This document shows positions 1 to 10,232 of a DNA stretch of 64,000 bases, piece after piece (the first letter of the stretch is position 1; each line of letters opens with the position of its first letter). The stretch is from Humulus lupulus. Its lineage: Eukaryota > Streptophyta > Magnoliopsida > Rosales > Cannabaceae. The notes under the pieces were generated by a model. That model ran no database searches. It was not told the origin of the DNA and saw only the letters and a program-made list of their open reading frames with translations. A program made the translations under genes and the position numbers. The DNA is taken from NCBI RefSeq assembly GCF_963169125.1, contig NC_084799.1, positions 68,626,143 through 68,690,142 on the forward strand. The letters run 5' to 3'.

Positions 1-111
1 ATTTAACTGTTGAACCACGTAAAAACCGCTGTGTTCATATTTACTTATTTTCTCCATATTTTCTTGTTTAATTATCTCTCTCATTTAAGTTGACAAAAAA
101 CGGCGTCAACA
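1..111 (+). repeat. 3' end of a Tat-family LTR, cut by the window edge
   Basis: The segment ends in GGCGTCAACA and matches the last ~110 bases of the solo LTR at 27641-28459 and, more loosely, the LTRs of the element at 37765-50288. Shared blocks are the GAACCACGTAAAAA motif near the start and the terminal GACAAAAAACGGCGTCAACA. The following bases 112-116 (acaac) would be its target-site duplication, but the other copy lies outside the window. It could be a solo LTR or the 3' LTR of an element to the left. Confidence 0.75.
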
Positions 112-704
112 ACAACCAAAATATTGCTATCAAAAGTGACATTGTCCAATTTTTTTTACAAAAAGGATATCAATTTTTTTGTCAAACAAAGTATATATCT
201 GCAATTTAAAGGCACATGAATCATAATACTTTATATATAAATAAAGGGAAATTCTTTAAACCTCCACTTCATTTTGAAGGATGAAGTCCCTCATAAGACG
301 TGGGTCGTTAGATTATCTAATATGCATTCTGATTCATTGGATGAGAATCTTTTTATAAAGTTTTGTTAAAATACCATTTCACTATAGTATGTAAAAAGAA
401 ACCTGCAACCGGTCAATTTATATATTTATTTTGGAATCGTTCTCCTCTCCTTCCCTCGAAGCCTCACATCACAGATCTGGGTACGGATGCAACAACCATC
501 TTTGCAGCCATGGCAAACTTGGTAAGGATGGAGCTTGGGTGATTGGGTTCCAGAAGACAGTCCTCTACTCTTAAGAGAGTCTTTTCTCTCTTTGTTTTGG
601 TTTTCTCAGTGTTAGGCGACTAGAGTTAGATCACTTGCTGATGATTCTCTCCACTGTTGTCTTGCTTAGGAAGTCTGATACAAAGAAAGTGGTTAGTTGA
701 TTTT
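112..704. other. Host DNA without a clear gene; possible 5' end of a gene on the plus strand
   Basis: AT-rich at first, then a pyrimidine-rich stretch (about 440-470) and a short ATG-initiated run near 510 followed by a GTAAGG donor-like site at about 521. The sequence after it is T-rich and intron-like. This could be a promoter, 5' UTR and first exon of a host gene, but the reading frame is too short to identify and nothing downstream can be linked to it with certainty. Confidence 0.2.
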
Positions 705-1220
705 TGTTTACTAAGTTTTTCGGAAACTAGAAATATATTAAGAAACAAGTGCTGAAAAGAAAGAATTAGAGATGAACAATCAGAGTTTTTACTTGGTTGG
801 GGCGTTAATGAGCCTTAGTCCACGAGTCAGTTATATTAGGCTTTAGAGAGCTTTTGAAAATGAAGTTTCCTACAAGTTTTAGCAGAGTAATTGCTTACAA
901 AAGAAAATATGGATCCCTGCTACAATGCACAACTGGCCCTATTTATAGGCAGTCAAGCATAGTGGGCTTGGGCCGGACTATTCCGGGCCTAATTGGGATG
1001 TAATCACGGTTTTCTCATTAATGGAGTCATAATACAAAGAATATTACATAATAAAATGTAGTTCATTTGGACCCATTGGGCCGGCTCAGGCATGGCCAAG
1101 CCTTACAACTGCCCATTGTACATTAGCTCGGACTGGTCCGTGTGGGCTTTTAAGAGGATCCTGGGGATAGGATCTGTTAGAGTAGTGGCAATATTGTTTC
1201 CTAGGAACAATGTACGTTAA
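705..1220 (-). repeat. Truncated LTR related to element G, reversed
   Basis: Read on the minus strand, this matches the second half of the LTR at 53329-54294. Shared parts include the CTATAAATAG TATA box, the tract with GGGCCGGAC/CCGGCCTAA, the TAGTCCACGAGTCA block and the LTR end (TGTTTACTAAG here, CTCGGTAAACA in G). Homology stops near 1220, corresponding to about 53790 in G, so roughly the first 460 bases of the LTR are missing. No TSD can be assigned. It is an old remnant embedded in intron-like host DNA. Confidence 0.7.
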
Positions 1221-2423
1221 GGTTGTTTCGTTCATTGCTTGTGTTTGATTTTTGAATTTGAGCTAATTGAAATAGGCTTTTAACTCTTTCATGGATTGAT
1301 TTAAGTGAGTGAAATGGGTATATTTGTGTTTTTCTTTCATTTTACTATATGTTCTCTTCTCTGGTTTGAAGAAATTTGTTGTTTTGACTACAAAGAAAAA
1401 AATGTATTAAATCCTCCGATATAGGTTGCATATGACTTTTGAAGGTTGTAGAGCATGTGTATACACACACATTTTTTCTAGAGGGATCTAACAACCATTT
1501 AGTCTTTCAAAGTCTTAAATAATTTATCTTTTTAGGAAGAAAAAAATTTATTATTGGTCACAATTAATTACTAGTAGCAAAAGAAGGGCTTACAAAAATA
1601 TAATTTGTCTGCTTGATCAATTTTCCAATATCCATCACTGAAGAAATTGTTATATCAAAATAGAAATGGTGCTCTTTTTCTTTGCCATTTTATCCCCATC
1701 TTTGGTCATGATAGTTTAGTATGGTTTATTATTAAAGGTCACTGTCTTGCCTAGTTGAAGCTTGCAATCTTTACTGCTGGATGATTTGTTTAATTGTAAT
1801 TCTGTGTAAACAATTATTTTTATTTGCATTTTATGAGCTAGTATTTATTTAGAAAAAGTTATTTGTTTCGGTGATGTGCTTCTTATTATTTAGTAGAAAG
1901 AGACTCAATGTGTTTGAGAAGAGTCTGCACTTCTATTTCTTTGTACTTGGGATGGTAGTGTTTTTCTTTTCTTTTTGGCCATCTGACATCTAGTAATGCT
2001 TGACTGTATATAATGTGATAATTTCGCCTTCTTCTTTAATATTTGGAAGTACTTTTGCATATTTAATAACGATTATTTATGTAATGTGTAACTCAAAAAT
2101 AGGTTTCTACTATCTAATTAAGAGCTTACTATGTGTATAATGTATAATACTCCCAAAATGATATTGGCATAATTTTGTATAACTCATATTCAAGTTATCA
2201 TCACCAAGCAATTCTTTTAATTTTGTATATCCATATTATATATATATATATATAAATTTTTATGTATGACTCCCATAATAGTAGGATTCCTTTAATTTTC
2301 TTCTCTCTTGGTTGATATGTGTGTATATTAGTGTATATATATTTAGATATTTGCATATGTTATGTGATACATTAAAAAATTGCTCTACTATTTAATTGTA
2401 ATGCTTATTTATTTACTCTAATA
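1221..2423. other. AT-rich host spacer or intron
   Basis: T-rich, with no ORF or recognisable repeat family. It holds a short (TA)n microsatellite at about 2238-2256. The composition resembles a plant intron. Element A inserted at its right edge. Confidence 0.5.
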
Positions 2424-2428
2424 ACGTG

Positions 2429-3180
2429 TGTTGACGCGGTTATTCGCCAACAGGTAATTAAGAAAATAAGAGAAAGGGATTAGTGCTAAGTGATGAACCG
2501 AAACAAATGAACGATCTTAAAATGAACTGATGATACGACTGCGTTTTTAGTTGGTTAAAAGGTTAAAATCCTTCTACTCCACCAACCAATATTATTGCTA
2601 TATTTCTGGTATTCTTTACAGGGTATTTCGTTACACAATAGAATCCAACCCTTTGCAACTCCCAAGGTCTCCATATTTATAGAAGAGAGCACCTAGGAGT
2701 TGGTAAGGGGGTTCATCCCGTGACCTTCTTACCCATCATGTCACTTCTGTGACATTCATGATTAATTCCTAAAACCTGACAAATGAAGTGTGGTCTAATC
2801 AATAGGTAAGGGGGATAATGGGCCGCACGGCCCAACCCAGTCGTGGGTGCCTGAACACGCACGTTCATGCTGCGTGTCCGAGAATTCAGGGATATATCAG
2901 ACACGTGATGCATGATATATGCACGTTTACATTGCATGGTTGACTTTATAAAGGGTCACGGCTTCCCACTCCAGCTCGTGCCTCGAGCTGGATGCCTTCT
3001 TGACCCGCGGTCTTCATATTTATGACTCGGCCCTTAAATAATCTTGATAAACCTTTGGCTACCTCGAGCTAAAGAGGTGGGACCTGACAATAGCAGCTCC
3101 GACTATGCGGTATCCACGTGGCTGATATAATTATGCCATATCTCAGCTTGCTAATAGCCCGTAGAAAATTAGGACGTACA
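2429..3180 (-). repeat. 3' LTR of element A
   Basis: 752 bp, equal in length to the copy at 15775-16526. On the minus strand it begins TGTACG and ends GTCAACA. A TATA-like ATTTATA lies at 2675-2681 on the plus strand (TATAAAT on the minus). About 35 substitutions separate the two LTRs by my count. Confidence 0.92.
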
Positions 3181-3195
3181 TTTGCCTCCCAAGCC
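3181..3195 (-). other. Polypurine tract of element A
   Basis: On the minus strand a purine-rich run ending GGGAGGCAAA abuts the first base of the 3' LTR. That is the position expected for the plus-strand primer in reverse transcription. Confidence 0.7.
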
Positions 3196-3443
3196 TCTGC
3201 TCGTGGCACATGACGCCATCTGGGGCCACAGTGGGGGCTTTTAGGCTTCTTCATGGACTCTTCATATTCCACCCATTACGCAGGCGCCGAATACGTGGAG
3301 CATCATGGTTGGTGACGGTACGTCTTCCGAGAACCGCATTAAATGGCTTAGCCTATACTCGGCCGTCGTTTTGCCTTTCGAGTAGAGAGCCTCGGATCCC
3401 ACATCAGGGCAATCCAACGGCCCTCCTCTCATGGGTTTTCACG

Positions 3444-3453
3444 TATATAAAAG
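3444..3453 (+). promoter_or_regulatory. TATA box of the antisense gene of element A
   Basis: TATATAAAAG lies about 770 bp upstream of the antisense ATG at 4210, just inside the 3' LTR. It is followed by a pyrimidine-rich leader (about 3495-3560) typical of plant 5' UTRs. The antisense gene of the second Tat element also has a TATA box (49221-49232) about 690 bp upstream of its ATG. The promoter function is inferred. Confidence 0.6.
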
Positions 3454-3677
3454 GGGTGGCCACCTTACGCATGGGCCACCCGTTTATTTGAAAATTTTCT
3501 AAATTTCCCATCTTCTTCTCTCTTCTCATCCTCAAAAAACCCTCCTTTTCTTCCGGTTACCGCTCCCAGCATTCCAGAAGTTCAGGTGCAAGGGCTCCTT
3601 TGAGGCTTTGGTACCAGCTATCCCGACGAGGCTCCAACCCAGACAATCCCTTCATCCCCTCCACAGCAAAACACTCC

Positions 3678-4201
3678 GTATGTTTTCTGACTATGCATGC
3701 TTTGAATTTCTTCTTCACTGTAGCCTAGGTAAATAGTTCCTGTAGCTGCATGCAACATTCTGTTGGTTTTTTATGGGTATGAAGGGTGTAGGTTTTTATT
3801 TTAGGGCATCGATTGTAGAAGAAAACCATTTAGGAGCATGGCTCATAGGGTACGCTTTCAGCGGAAATCTTCTGGGTAGGATTTTTTGTTATGCTTGTTT
3901 AAAATATCCAGCCTTTTGGGTGCAAAACCGGGTAGCTTAGGGCACACGCTTCACAGACGGTTTTGCACTTCTTGCCTACTTAAACTTTCCTTCCAAGGAA
4001 AAATTTTATCCTGACCCTCCTGACACACGAATTCCGAGTAATCGGGGATTCGTTGGGAGCACAGGCGCATGTTCATAGAACTGCGTGGTCTCACTCTCCA
4101 CGGGCTGAGATTACCTTAGCCCGTGCAAAGGAAACACTTATCTTCAGATTCTTTCTTATGCTTAGGTCACCCCTTCTGAAATTTCTTCTTTTGTTCGATA
4201 G
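3678..4201 (+). other. 5'-UTR intron of the antisense gene of element A
   Basis: A GTATGT donor at 3678 and a T-rich tract ending in TTCGATAG at 4194-4201 bound 524 bp, ending 8 bases before the ATG. The matching intron in the other Tat element (48543-49082) is 540 bp and ends immediately before its ATG. Confidence 0.55.
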
Positions 4202-4209
4202 GCGACCAG

Positions 4210-7056
4210 ATGGGACCCAAGAAGAACGCCCCTAAGAAGACTGCAGACAGCTCGTCCTCTCAACAATCCAAAGGAAAGAAGGTGGTGCCAGACTCCCCAA
4301 TCCCCATCTTCGGGCCGGCCGTGGAGCGGGAGCTCGAGGTGGCGCCCGACGCTTTCTTCGAGGCCGAGAGGATCGTCTCGAAGATCACTGACCAGGGGAA
4401 AGTGAATAAAATATTCCTTTCCCACAATATCGAGCTGGGGAGGGGCGCCCTGATCGCCCGACCTCCCATAGAAGGTGAGCGGAGCTGTGCGCCGCTTGAT
4501 GAAGAATACGCAGCTTGGAGTGATGAGCACTTCAAGGCTGGGGCCTTCCTCCCGCTGGACCAATACTTCGCCGACTTCCTCAACTACGTGAAGTTGGCTC
4601 CTTTCCTGCTCCCCCCCAACTCCTACCGTTTGTTGGCGGGGTTGAGATATCTGTTCCTGAAACAGGAATGGGAGGTCCCCACCCCGGCAGACATCTTATA
4701 TTTTTTCTGCCTTAAGGCCAGCCCGGAGCAGTGGGGGAGAGGCGACGGGTTCTACTACCTGACCCGTTTTCCAAACACGGCTGCGGTCATCGAGCTGCCC
4801 AGCCACCCCAACGACTTCAAAGACCAGTTCTTTATGTCCAAGGGGTTTCACAATTGCGAACTTCATTACTTCAACCGTCCACATAAGTCTGTTTTACTCT
4901 TAGCTTGTGAGTTGACTATTGAATAGCTCCCTCTATTTGTTCCTGACTTAGAAACAATCATGCAGCCATTTTCGTGAGGACGGCCAAGTCTGTGACCCTC
5001 GGGGGTCAATACGAGACACTAGTGGGTCTGCCCCCCAGTGAAAAAGACTATCGCTAGATCGTGATAGACGAGACGATGCTGGCGTGCAAGCTGATCTCTC
5101 CGGGCCAGACTTTGGCCTTGAGGAGACCCCGGGGCCCTCCTCCAGCCCACGAGATGGCACCCATCCTCGAAGAGGGGGCCGCGGGGGAAGGAGAGGATGA
5201 GGATGAGGACGAGGACGAGGACGAGGAGGACGAGGTGCCCCTCGTGAGGACGAGGAGGAAGCGGGCACTGGAGGTTGCCCAAGAAACGGACGAGGAGAGG
5301 CTCCGGTCCGGAGCAGCCGCAGGTCCTTCTGGGCAAGGTAATCCTTACATGTTCAGGGACTTAGATAGGGCCACCGCCGATCCTCGATTAGCTAGGTTCA
5401 ATCCCAACCAGCCCGTTCAACGTCAGCGAGGTGACCCAGACCGCGATACAGCCTTACTCCAGTGCGTCGACCAGCTCGTGCTGGAGTACGAAAGTAGCCA
5501 CCCTAGGGGAACTGTAGTTGTAGACAACACCATAGCTTTTAGGTCGGTCTTTTTTGAGGAGTACGGGACCAACCTTCGGTCGTGGCCCTCTCTTCGGGAG
5601 GGTATAGTAGCTCCGGACCTTAGGCATTATGTAGAAGAGTCTAGTCCTGAGCCAGATTCGGAACTAGAACCTCTTCCGGCCCACGAAGTCATTATACTAG
5701 ACTCACCCGCTGCAGCTCCGGCGACGCTGGTCGTGACCATAGATTCCTCCTCTAGCTCGGAGGGTAGGATCCCTTTCAATATATTTGAGATCTGTTTTCC
5801 CTTTAACTTTTGATGTCTTGCATAAATATTTCTATTTGTATATTAATACTTTGCCTTTGCTTTCTCAGAAGAGATGTCTCAGCCCGGGAGTACCGACCTG
5901 CGAGCTATGTTCCCTGGAGGGAACCCTTCTTCTGGGGCCGCTGGGCCCTCGGTGAAAAAGCTCCGGCTGGCTAAGAAGGCCATCGGGAGTTCTTCTAAGT
6001 CTCCTGCAAAGGGGAAAAACCAGGCTCCTCCAGCTCCGGAGAAACTGCCTCCGCCCCCTCCTGCAACGAAGATGCCTCCTCCCCCTCCGCGAGTTTCCAA
6101 CTCAGCTCGGGATACGGAGGTGCCCCCCGGGACCTTGGCGGCCACAACCCCCGAGGTGCGCGTCCCGGTGAACCCTCGGGCTCTGGAGAAGATCCCCGAC
6201 GTCTTTTGGGGAACGGTCTACGAGACGGCGAGCTACACCATGGACCATTACTACAATGCCGCCGAGAGGGACCTAAGGGCGATCGAGACGAGGAGCCCGG
6301 AGAATGTGATGGAGTCTTCGCTGGGGATGGCTCTCACGGTAAGTTTACCTCACCTTTTGTATTCCTTGCCCGTTAGACGTCACATGTTTATTTGTTGTTG
6401 TTTTTTATCTAAGGCAGTTGCCTTACCATCTTTCGGCCTTGTAGGGTGCCCTGGCTCTCCACCAGAGCATATCCCGATCTAGGGTGCGACTCGAGGAGAT
6501 GAGGGGCAAGCACCAGACTGCTCTGGCCGCCCTAGAGACTGCCAAGAAGGAGGCGCAACATGCCAAGAAAGGGGCACAAAATGGCAAGGGGGCCCTGGAG
6601 ACCGTGCAGGTCGAGCAGGATGCATCCCGCCCAAAGCTGCAGGAGGCCGAGGCTACCAAGGCCGCCCTGGTCACCACGAGAACTGAGCTCGAGAAGGTCA
6701 AAGCTGCTCGGGCCGTGCTGGATGCTGCGAAAGCTGAGGCCGAGGAGGCCAAGGCCGCCCTGGCGATGGAGAGGGCAGCCTCCAGCTCCTCCATGGAGGC
6801 TATGTTGTACCATTGCTGGGTTTACAACCCAGATGGTGACTTCTCCTTCATGGGGGCGGATGTCTGGGAGAGCTTTCTGGAGAACTTCAAAGCTCGCTTT
6901 CAGCACGAGGCGCCATCCGAGACTGGAGAGAACTCCGCAGCCGCCGAGCAGGAGGGCGAGGTGGTGACCTCATCGGAGCAGCCTGGCGGGCCTAGGACTT
7001 CTTTTCTTTTTATCCTTTGTATACATTTTTTTGTAACTTTGTATGAGGTTTTCTAA
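4210..7056 (+). pseudogene. Antisense four-exon gene of element A, Transposase_28-like
   Basis: Proposed coding exons are 4210-4906, 4966-5763, 5869-6338 and 6445-7056. All introns have GT-AG ends (GTGAGT, GTAGGA and GTAAGT donors) and phases 1, 1, 0, giving 859 codons. One in-frame TAG at 5055-5057 interrupts it. Exon 1 holds a region of about 130 residues with HFKAGAFLPLDQYFADFLNY and a following FFCLKASPEQWGRGDGFYY. It resembles the 'putative gypsy-type transposon' domain (Pfam Transposase_28) of unknown function. Exon 2 has an acidic Glu/Asp tract and a long polar region. Exon 3 has proline-rich segments. Exon 4 is an Ala/Glu/Lys-rich coiled coil (about residues 670-765) followed by WVYNPDGDFSFMG. 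It runs opposite to gag-pol, between the integrase and the 3' LTR. Extra antisense ORFs here are known for the Tat lineage. No function is established. Confidence 0.75.
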
Positions 7057-7204
7057 CCTCGAAACAATTGGTTTTACCAACTTTTTTGCTTTCAATTGAT
7101 TTGCATCACTTTACCTTTATGCATTTTGGCAAGTCTTAGTTTTTGTTGGTACTGCGATTGACATTCTATGTTTCTTTAGGGAAAAACATAACCAGTTTTG
7201 AGCC

Positions 7205-7800
7205 AACTTCTAAGATAAGTCCTGGTTGCTCCCCGAGCATTGCCTTGAAAACTTAGTTCGCGTTAATTCTTGATATAATATCTCGTGCTCTTTAAGAAGA
7301 ACAACGATCAATCAATTTGAATTAACTTCTAAGTTTTAGGACCTGGTTATGTCCAGGACGTTAGTTTGAAAACTTAGTTGGCGTTAATTTTTATCAATAT
7401 CTCGTGCTTTTTAAGAAAAACAACAATCAATCAATTTGAATTAACTTCTAAGTTTTAGGACCTGGTTATATCCAGGACGTTAGTTTGAAAACTTAGTTGG
7501 CATTAATTTTTATCAATATCTCGTGCTTTTTAAGAAAAACAACGATCAATCAAGTTGAATTAACTTCTAAGTTTTAGGACCTGGTTATATCCAGGACGTT
7601 AGTTTGAAAACTTAGTTGGCGTTAATTTTTATCAATATCTCGTGCTTTTTAAGAAAAACAACGATCAATCAATTTGAATTAACTTCTAAGTTTTAGGACG
7701 ACCTGGTTATATCCAGGATACGACTTAGTTCGCGTTAATTCTTATCAATATCTCGTGCTTTTTAAGAAAAACAATGATCAATCGATTTGAATCAACTTTT
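7205..7800. repeat. 119-bp tandem repeat between the antisense gene and integrase
   Basis: The marker AACTTCTAAG recurs at 7205, 7324, 7443, 7562 and 7681, an exact 119-bp period, with a diverged partial copy at about 7794. Each unit contains CCTGGTTATATCCAGG-type and TCTCGTGCTTTTTAAG segments. The array lies between the 3' ends of two converging genes, the antisense gene (stop at 7056) and gag-pol (stop at 7969). Tandem repeats in this untranslated zone are known for Tat/Ogre elements. Confidence 0.9.
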
Positions 7801-7968
7801 AAGTCTTTTAGGGCAATCTGGTTGTATCGAGGCACCATATGCCCCCCAAGTAATTAGGAAAGGGTCTTTCGTGGTTACTTGAGATTACATCCACAAATAT
7901 ACACAATAATAAACAAAGATTTAATTCTCATTGCTAAAAAAAAGTGGCCTTTAAGCCTTACAAGGGTG

Positions 7969-9291
7969 TTACGGATAATATTTCTTCAAATGGATGGCAT
8001 TCCAAGTTCGTGGGACTGCTTCTCCATTTAGCCGAGCTAATTTGTAAGTTCCTTCCTTTATGACCTTGGTGATTTGATATGGCCCTTCCCAGTTCGATCC
8101 CAATACTCCATCTTTGGGATCCTTACCAGCTAAGAAGACTCTCCTAAGGACCAGGTCGCCAATGATAAAGGCGTGTTTTTTTACCTTTGAGTTGAAATAA
8201 CGAGTGATTTTTTGTTGGAAATGCGCGAGCAGGAGCTGCGAATCTTCTCGTCTTTCATTAATCAGGTCAAGGGATGCGCAAAGTAGTTCATGGTTGCGGT
8301 CCTGGTCATACGCCTGGACTCTATGTGAAGATACCTTAATCTTGACAGGGAGGACTGCCTCACTCCCAAAAGTCAGGGAGAAAGGAGTATGACTCGTAGG
8401 AGTCCGATGCGAGGTCCGGTATGCCCACAAAACCTGGGGGAGCTTTTCTGGCCAGACCCCCTTGGCTTCATCTAGCCTCTTCTTAAGGCTCACCTTTAGC
8501 GTCTTATTGACAGCCTCGACCTGGCCATTTGCCTGGGGATTGGCCACGGAGGAGAAGCTTTTCACAATGTCGTACCTTTCACAAAATTCGGTGAAGAGGT
8601 CGCTGTCGAACTGAGTCCCATTGTCGGATACGATTTTCTTTGGCAGCCCGAACCGGCAGATAATGCTCTTGACCACGAAGTCGAGGACTTTCATGGAAGT
8701 GATTGTTGCCAAGGGTTCTGCCTCAGCCCACTTTGTGAAGTAGTCGATAGCCACCACAGCATAGCGGACCCCACCCTTTCCAGTAGGGAGGGCACCGACC
8801 AGTTCCATTCCCCAGACCACAAAGGGCCACGGGGACGAGATCATCTTCAGCTCGACTGGGGGAGCTCGGGCAATAGTGGTGAATTGCTGGCACTTGTCAC
8901 ATTTCTTGACGTACGAGATCAAGTCCTTTGATAGAGTGGGCCAGTAATACCCTTGCCTTAAGACTTTTAGAGCCAAGCTTTGCCCCCCAGTGTGATCCCC
9001 GCAAAAACCCTCGTGCACTTCCTGCAAGATGGTCTTTGTTTTGCCTGGCAGAACACATCGTAGGAGGGGTAGGGAATGCCCACGTTGGTACAGCACCCCA
9101 TCTTCTATCGTATACCTTGGAGCTTGGTACAGTACCCGCCGTGCATCATTACGCCCCTCGGGTAACTTTCCTTCAGTGAGGTACTCGAGGATGGGGGTCA
9201 TCCAGGTCAGTCTGGCGTCGATCATCTCGACCTCCGCCCCAACCTCTTCTATACTTGGTTTCTCCAAGAACTCTACCGGCATTAACCCCAA
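7969..9291 (-). CDS. Integrase domain of element A, first catalytic Asp changed
   Basis: An open stretch of 440 codons. It has the N-terminal HHCC zinc finger (HEGFCGDH ... CDKC, about residues 93-136), the catalytic core and the C-terminal GPY/F region (SNWEGPYQI, about residue 400). No chromodomain follows. Of the D,D-35-E triad, the second Asp (IVSDNGTQF) and the Glu (NGQVEAVN) are present. The first position reads WGMELVG, with Glu from codon GAA, where the related integrase at 43491-44806 reads WGIDLIG. That change would probably abolish strand transfer. The ATG used here is internal; in the live element this was the C-terminal part of a polyprotein. Confidence 0.85.
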   Translation of the reverse strand: MGLMPVEFLEKPSIEEVGAEVEMIDARLTWMTPILEYLTEGKLPEGRNDARRVLYQAPRYTIEDGVLYQRGHSLPLLRCVLPGKTKTILQEVHEGFCGDHTGGQSLALKVLRQGYYWPTLSKDLISYVKKCDKCQQFTTIARAPPVELKMISSPWPFVVWGMELVGALPTGKGGVRYAVVAIDYFTKWAEAEPLATITSMKVLDFVVKSIICRFGLPKKIVSDNGTQFDSDLFTEFCERYDIVKSFSSVANPQANGQVEAVNKTLKVSLKKRLDEAKGVWPEKLPQVLWAYRTSHRTPTSHTPFSLTFGSEAVLPVKIKVSSHRVQAYDQDRNHELLCASLDLINERREDSQLLLAHFQQKITRYFNSKVKKHAFIIGDLVLRRVFLAGKDPKDGVLGSNWEGPYQITKVIKEGTYKLARLNGEAVPRTWNAIHLKKYYP

Positions 9292-9351
9292 AGCCTCCGT
9301 CTCCGTGGAGGTAGTGAGCTTGGCGAGGGCGTTTGCGTTAGCGTTCTGCTC

Positions 9352-9705
9352 TCAAGGTATCTGCTCGATTGAGCCTCGTTCAAATGCGGACAGTTCGACT
9401 TTTACCTTGGCCAAGTAAGCAGCCATCTTGGCTCCCCGTGCTTGATACTCACCTAGCACCTGGTTTACCATGAGCTGGGAATCGCTGAAGCACTGAACGG
9501 AGCTGGCCTTCAGCTCCTGGGCTACCCTTAGCCTGGCCAGCAAAGCTTCGTATTTGGCCTCGTTGTTGGAGGCCTTGAATCCGAATCTCAGTGCCGAGTG
9601 GAATTTATGCCCTTCTGGGGATATCAAAATGATTCCAGCCCCGAAGCCGTTCTCATTAGATGAGCCATCCACGAAGATCTTCCATGACGCCTGGGTCGAG
9701 GTGAC
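9352..9705 (-). pseudogene. Second RNase H (aRNH) domain of element A, damaged
   Basis: Contains VDGSSNENG and FSDSQLMVNQ, two of the four acidic sites of an RNase HI fold of the plant/archaeal type, the extra RNase H known from Tat elements. Compared with the copy at 43090-43480, the catalytic Glu is Lys (NNEAKY instead of NNEAEY) and the last Asp is Asn (NANALA instead of NADALA). It is bounded by a TAG at about 9706 and a TGA at 9352-9354, the latter replacing CGA found in the related element. It should be inactive. Confidence 0.75.
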
Positions 9706-10232
9706 CTAGGGTGACCCTTCCACAGGATCCTCCCTGAATCCTGTGCATTCTGCCACAAAATCGGCCAGGGCCTGACTTTTTATAGCAATTCGTGGGGTGT
9801 ACAAAATCTTGAACTGACTGAGCTCGATAGCCCATTTCAACAGGCGTCCCGATGCTTCAGGTTTTTGTAAAACCTGCCTTAAAGGTTGATCGATCATGAC
9901 ATGTATTGAGTGGGACTGGAAATACGGCCTGAGCTTTTGGGAGGCCGCAATAAGACAGAACGCCAATTTTTCCAACAATGGGTACCGAGACTCGGCTCCG
10001 AGAAGTCTCTTGCTGATGTAGTAGACTGGTTTTTGAACCCGGTCTTCTTCTCTGACCAATACGGCACTAGCAGCATCTTCTGTGACAGCTAGGTAAAGGA
10101 AAAGAGGCTCTCCTGCCTTCGGTATGGACAATACGGGCGGCTCGGCCAGATGTGCCTTCAGGTCCAGGAAAGCACTCTCGCACTCCTCTGTCCATTCGAA
10201 CTTCTTGTTCCCTCGGAGCAGGTTGTAGAATG
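9706..10232 (-). pseudogene. RT connection and native RNase H region of element A, part after the inserted LTR
   Basis: Continues the reverse transcriptase reading from NLLRGNKKFEWTEECE through YYISKRLLGAESRYPLLEKL and LRPYFQSHSIHVMIDQPLR. It matches 42555-43060 of the second Tat element closely. The usual catalytic Asp of a Ty3 RNase H is absent (LFLYLAVTEDAASAVL), as in the other copy, consistent with the native RNase H of Tat elements being degenerate. The join to the upstream RT part is broken by the solo LTR at 10238-11657. Confidence 0.8.

Noticed and set aside
2713..2937. ORF of 74 codons on the minus strand, repeated at 16059-16250
   Set aside because: Lies wholly inside the LTRs of element A and appears in both only because the LTRs are copies. 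It has no start context, domain or conservation beyond that.
4260..4583. Minus-strand ORFs opposite the antisense gene of A
   Set aside because: GC-rich coding DNA creates open shadow frames. The plus strand has the domain, splice sites and homologue in B3.
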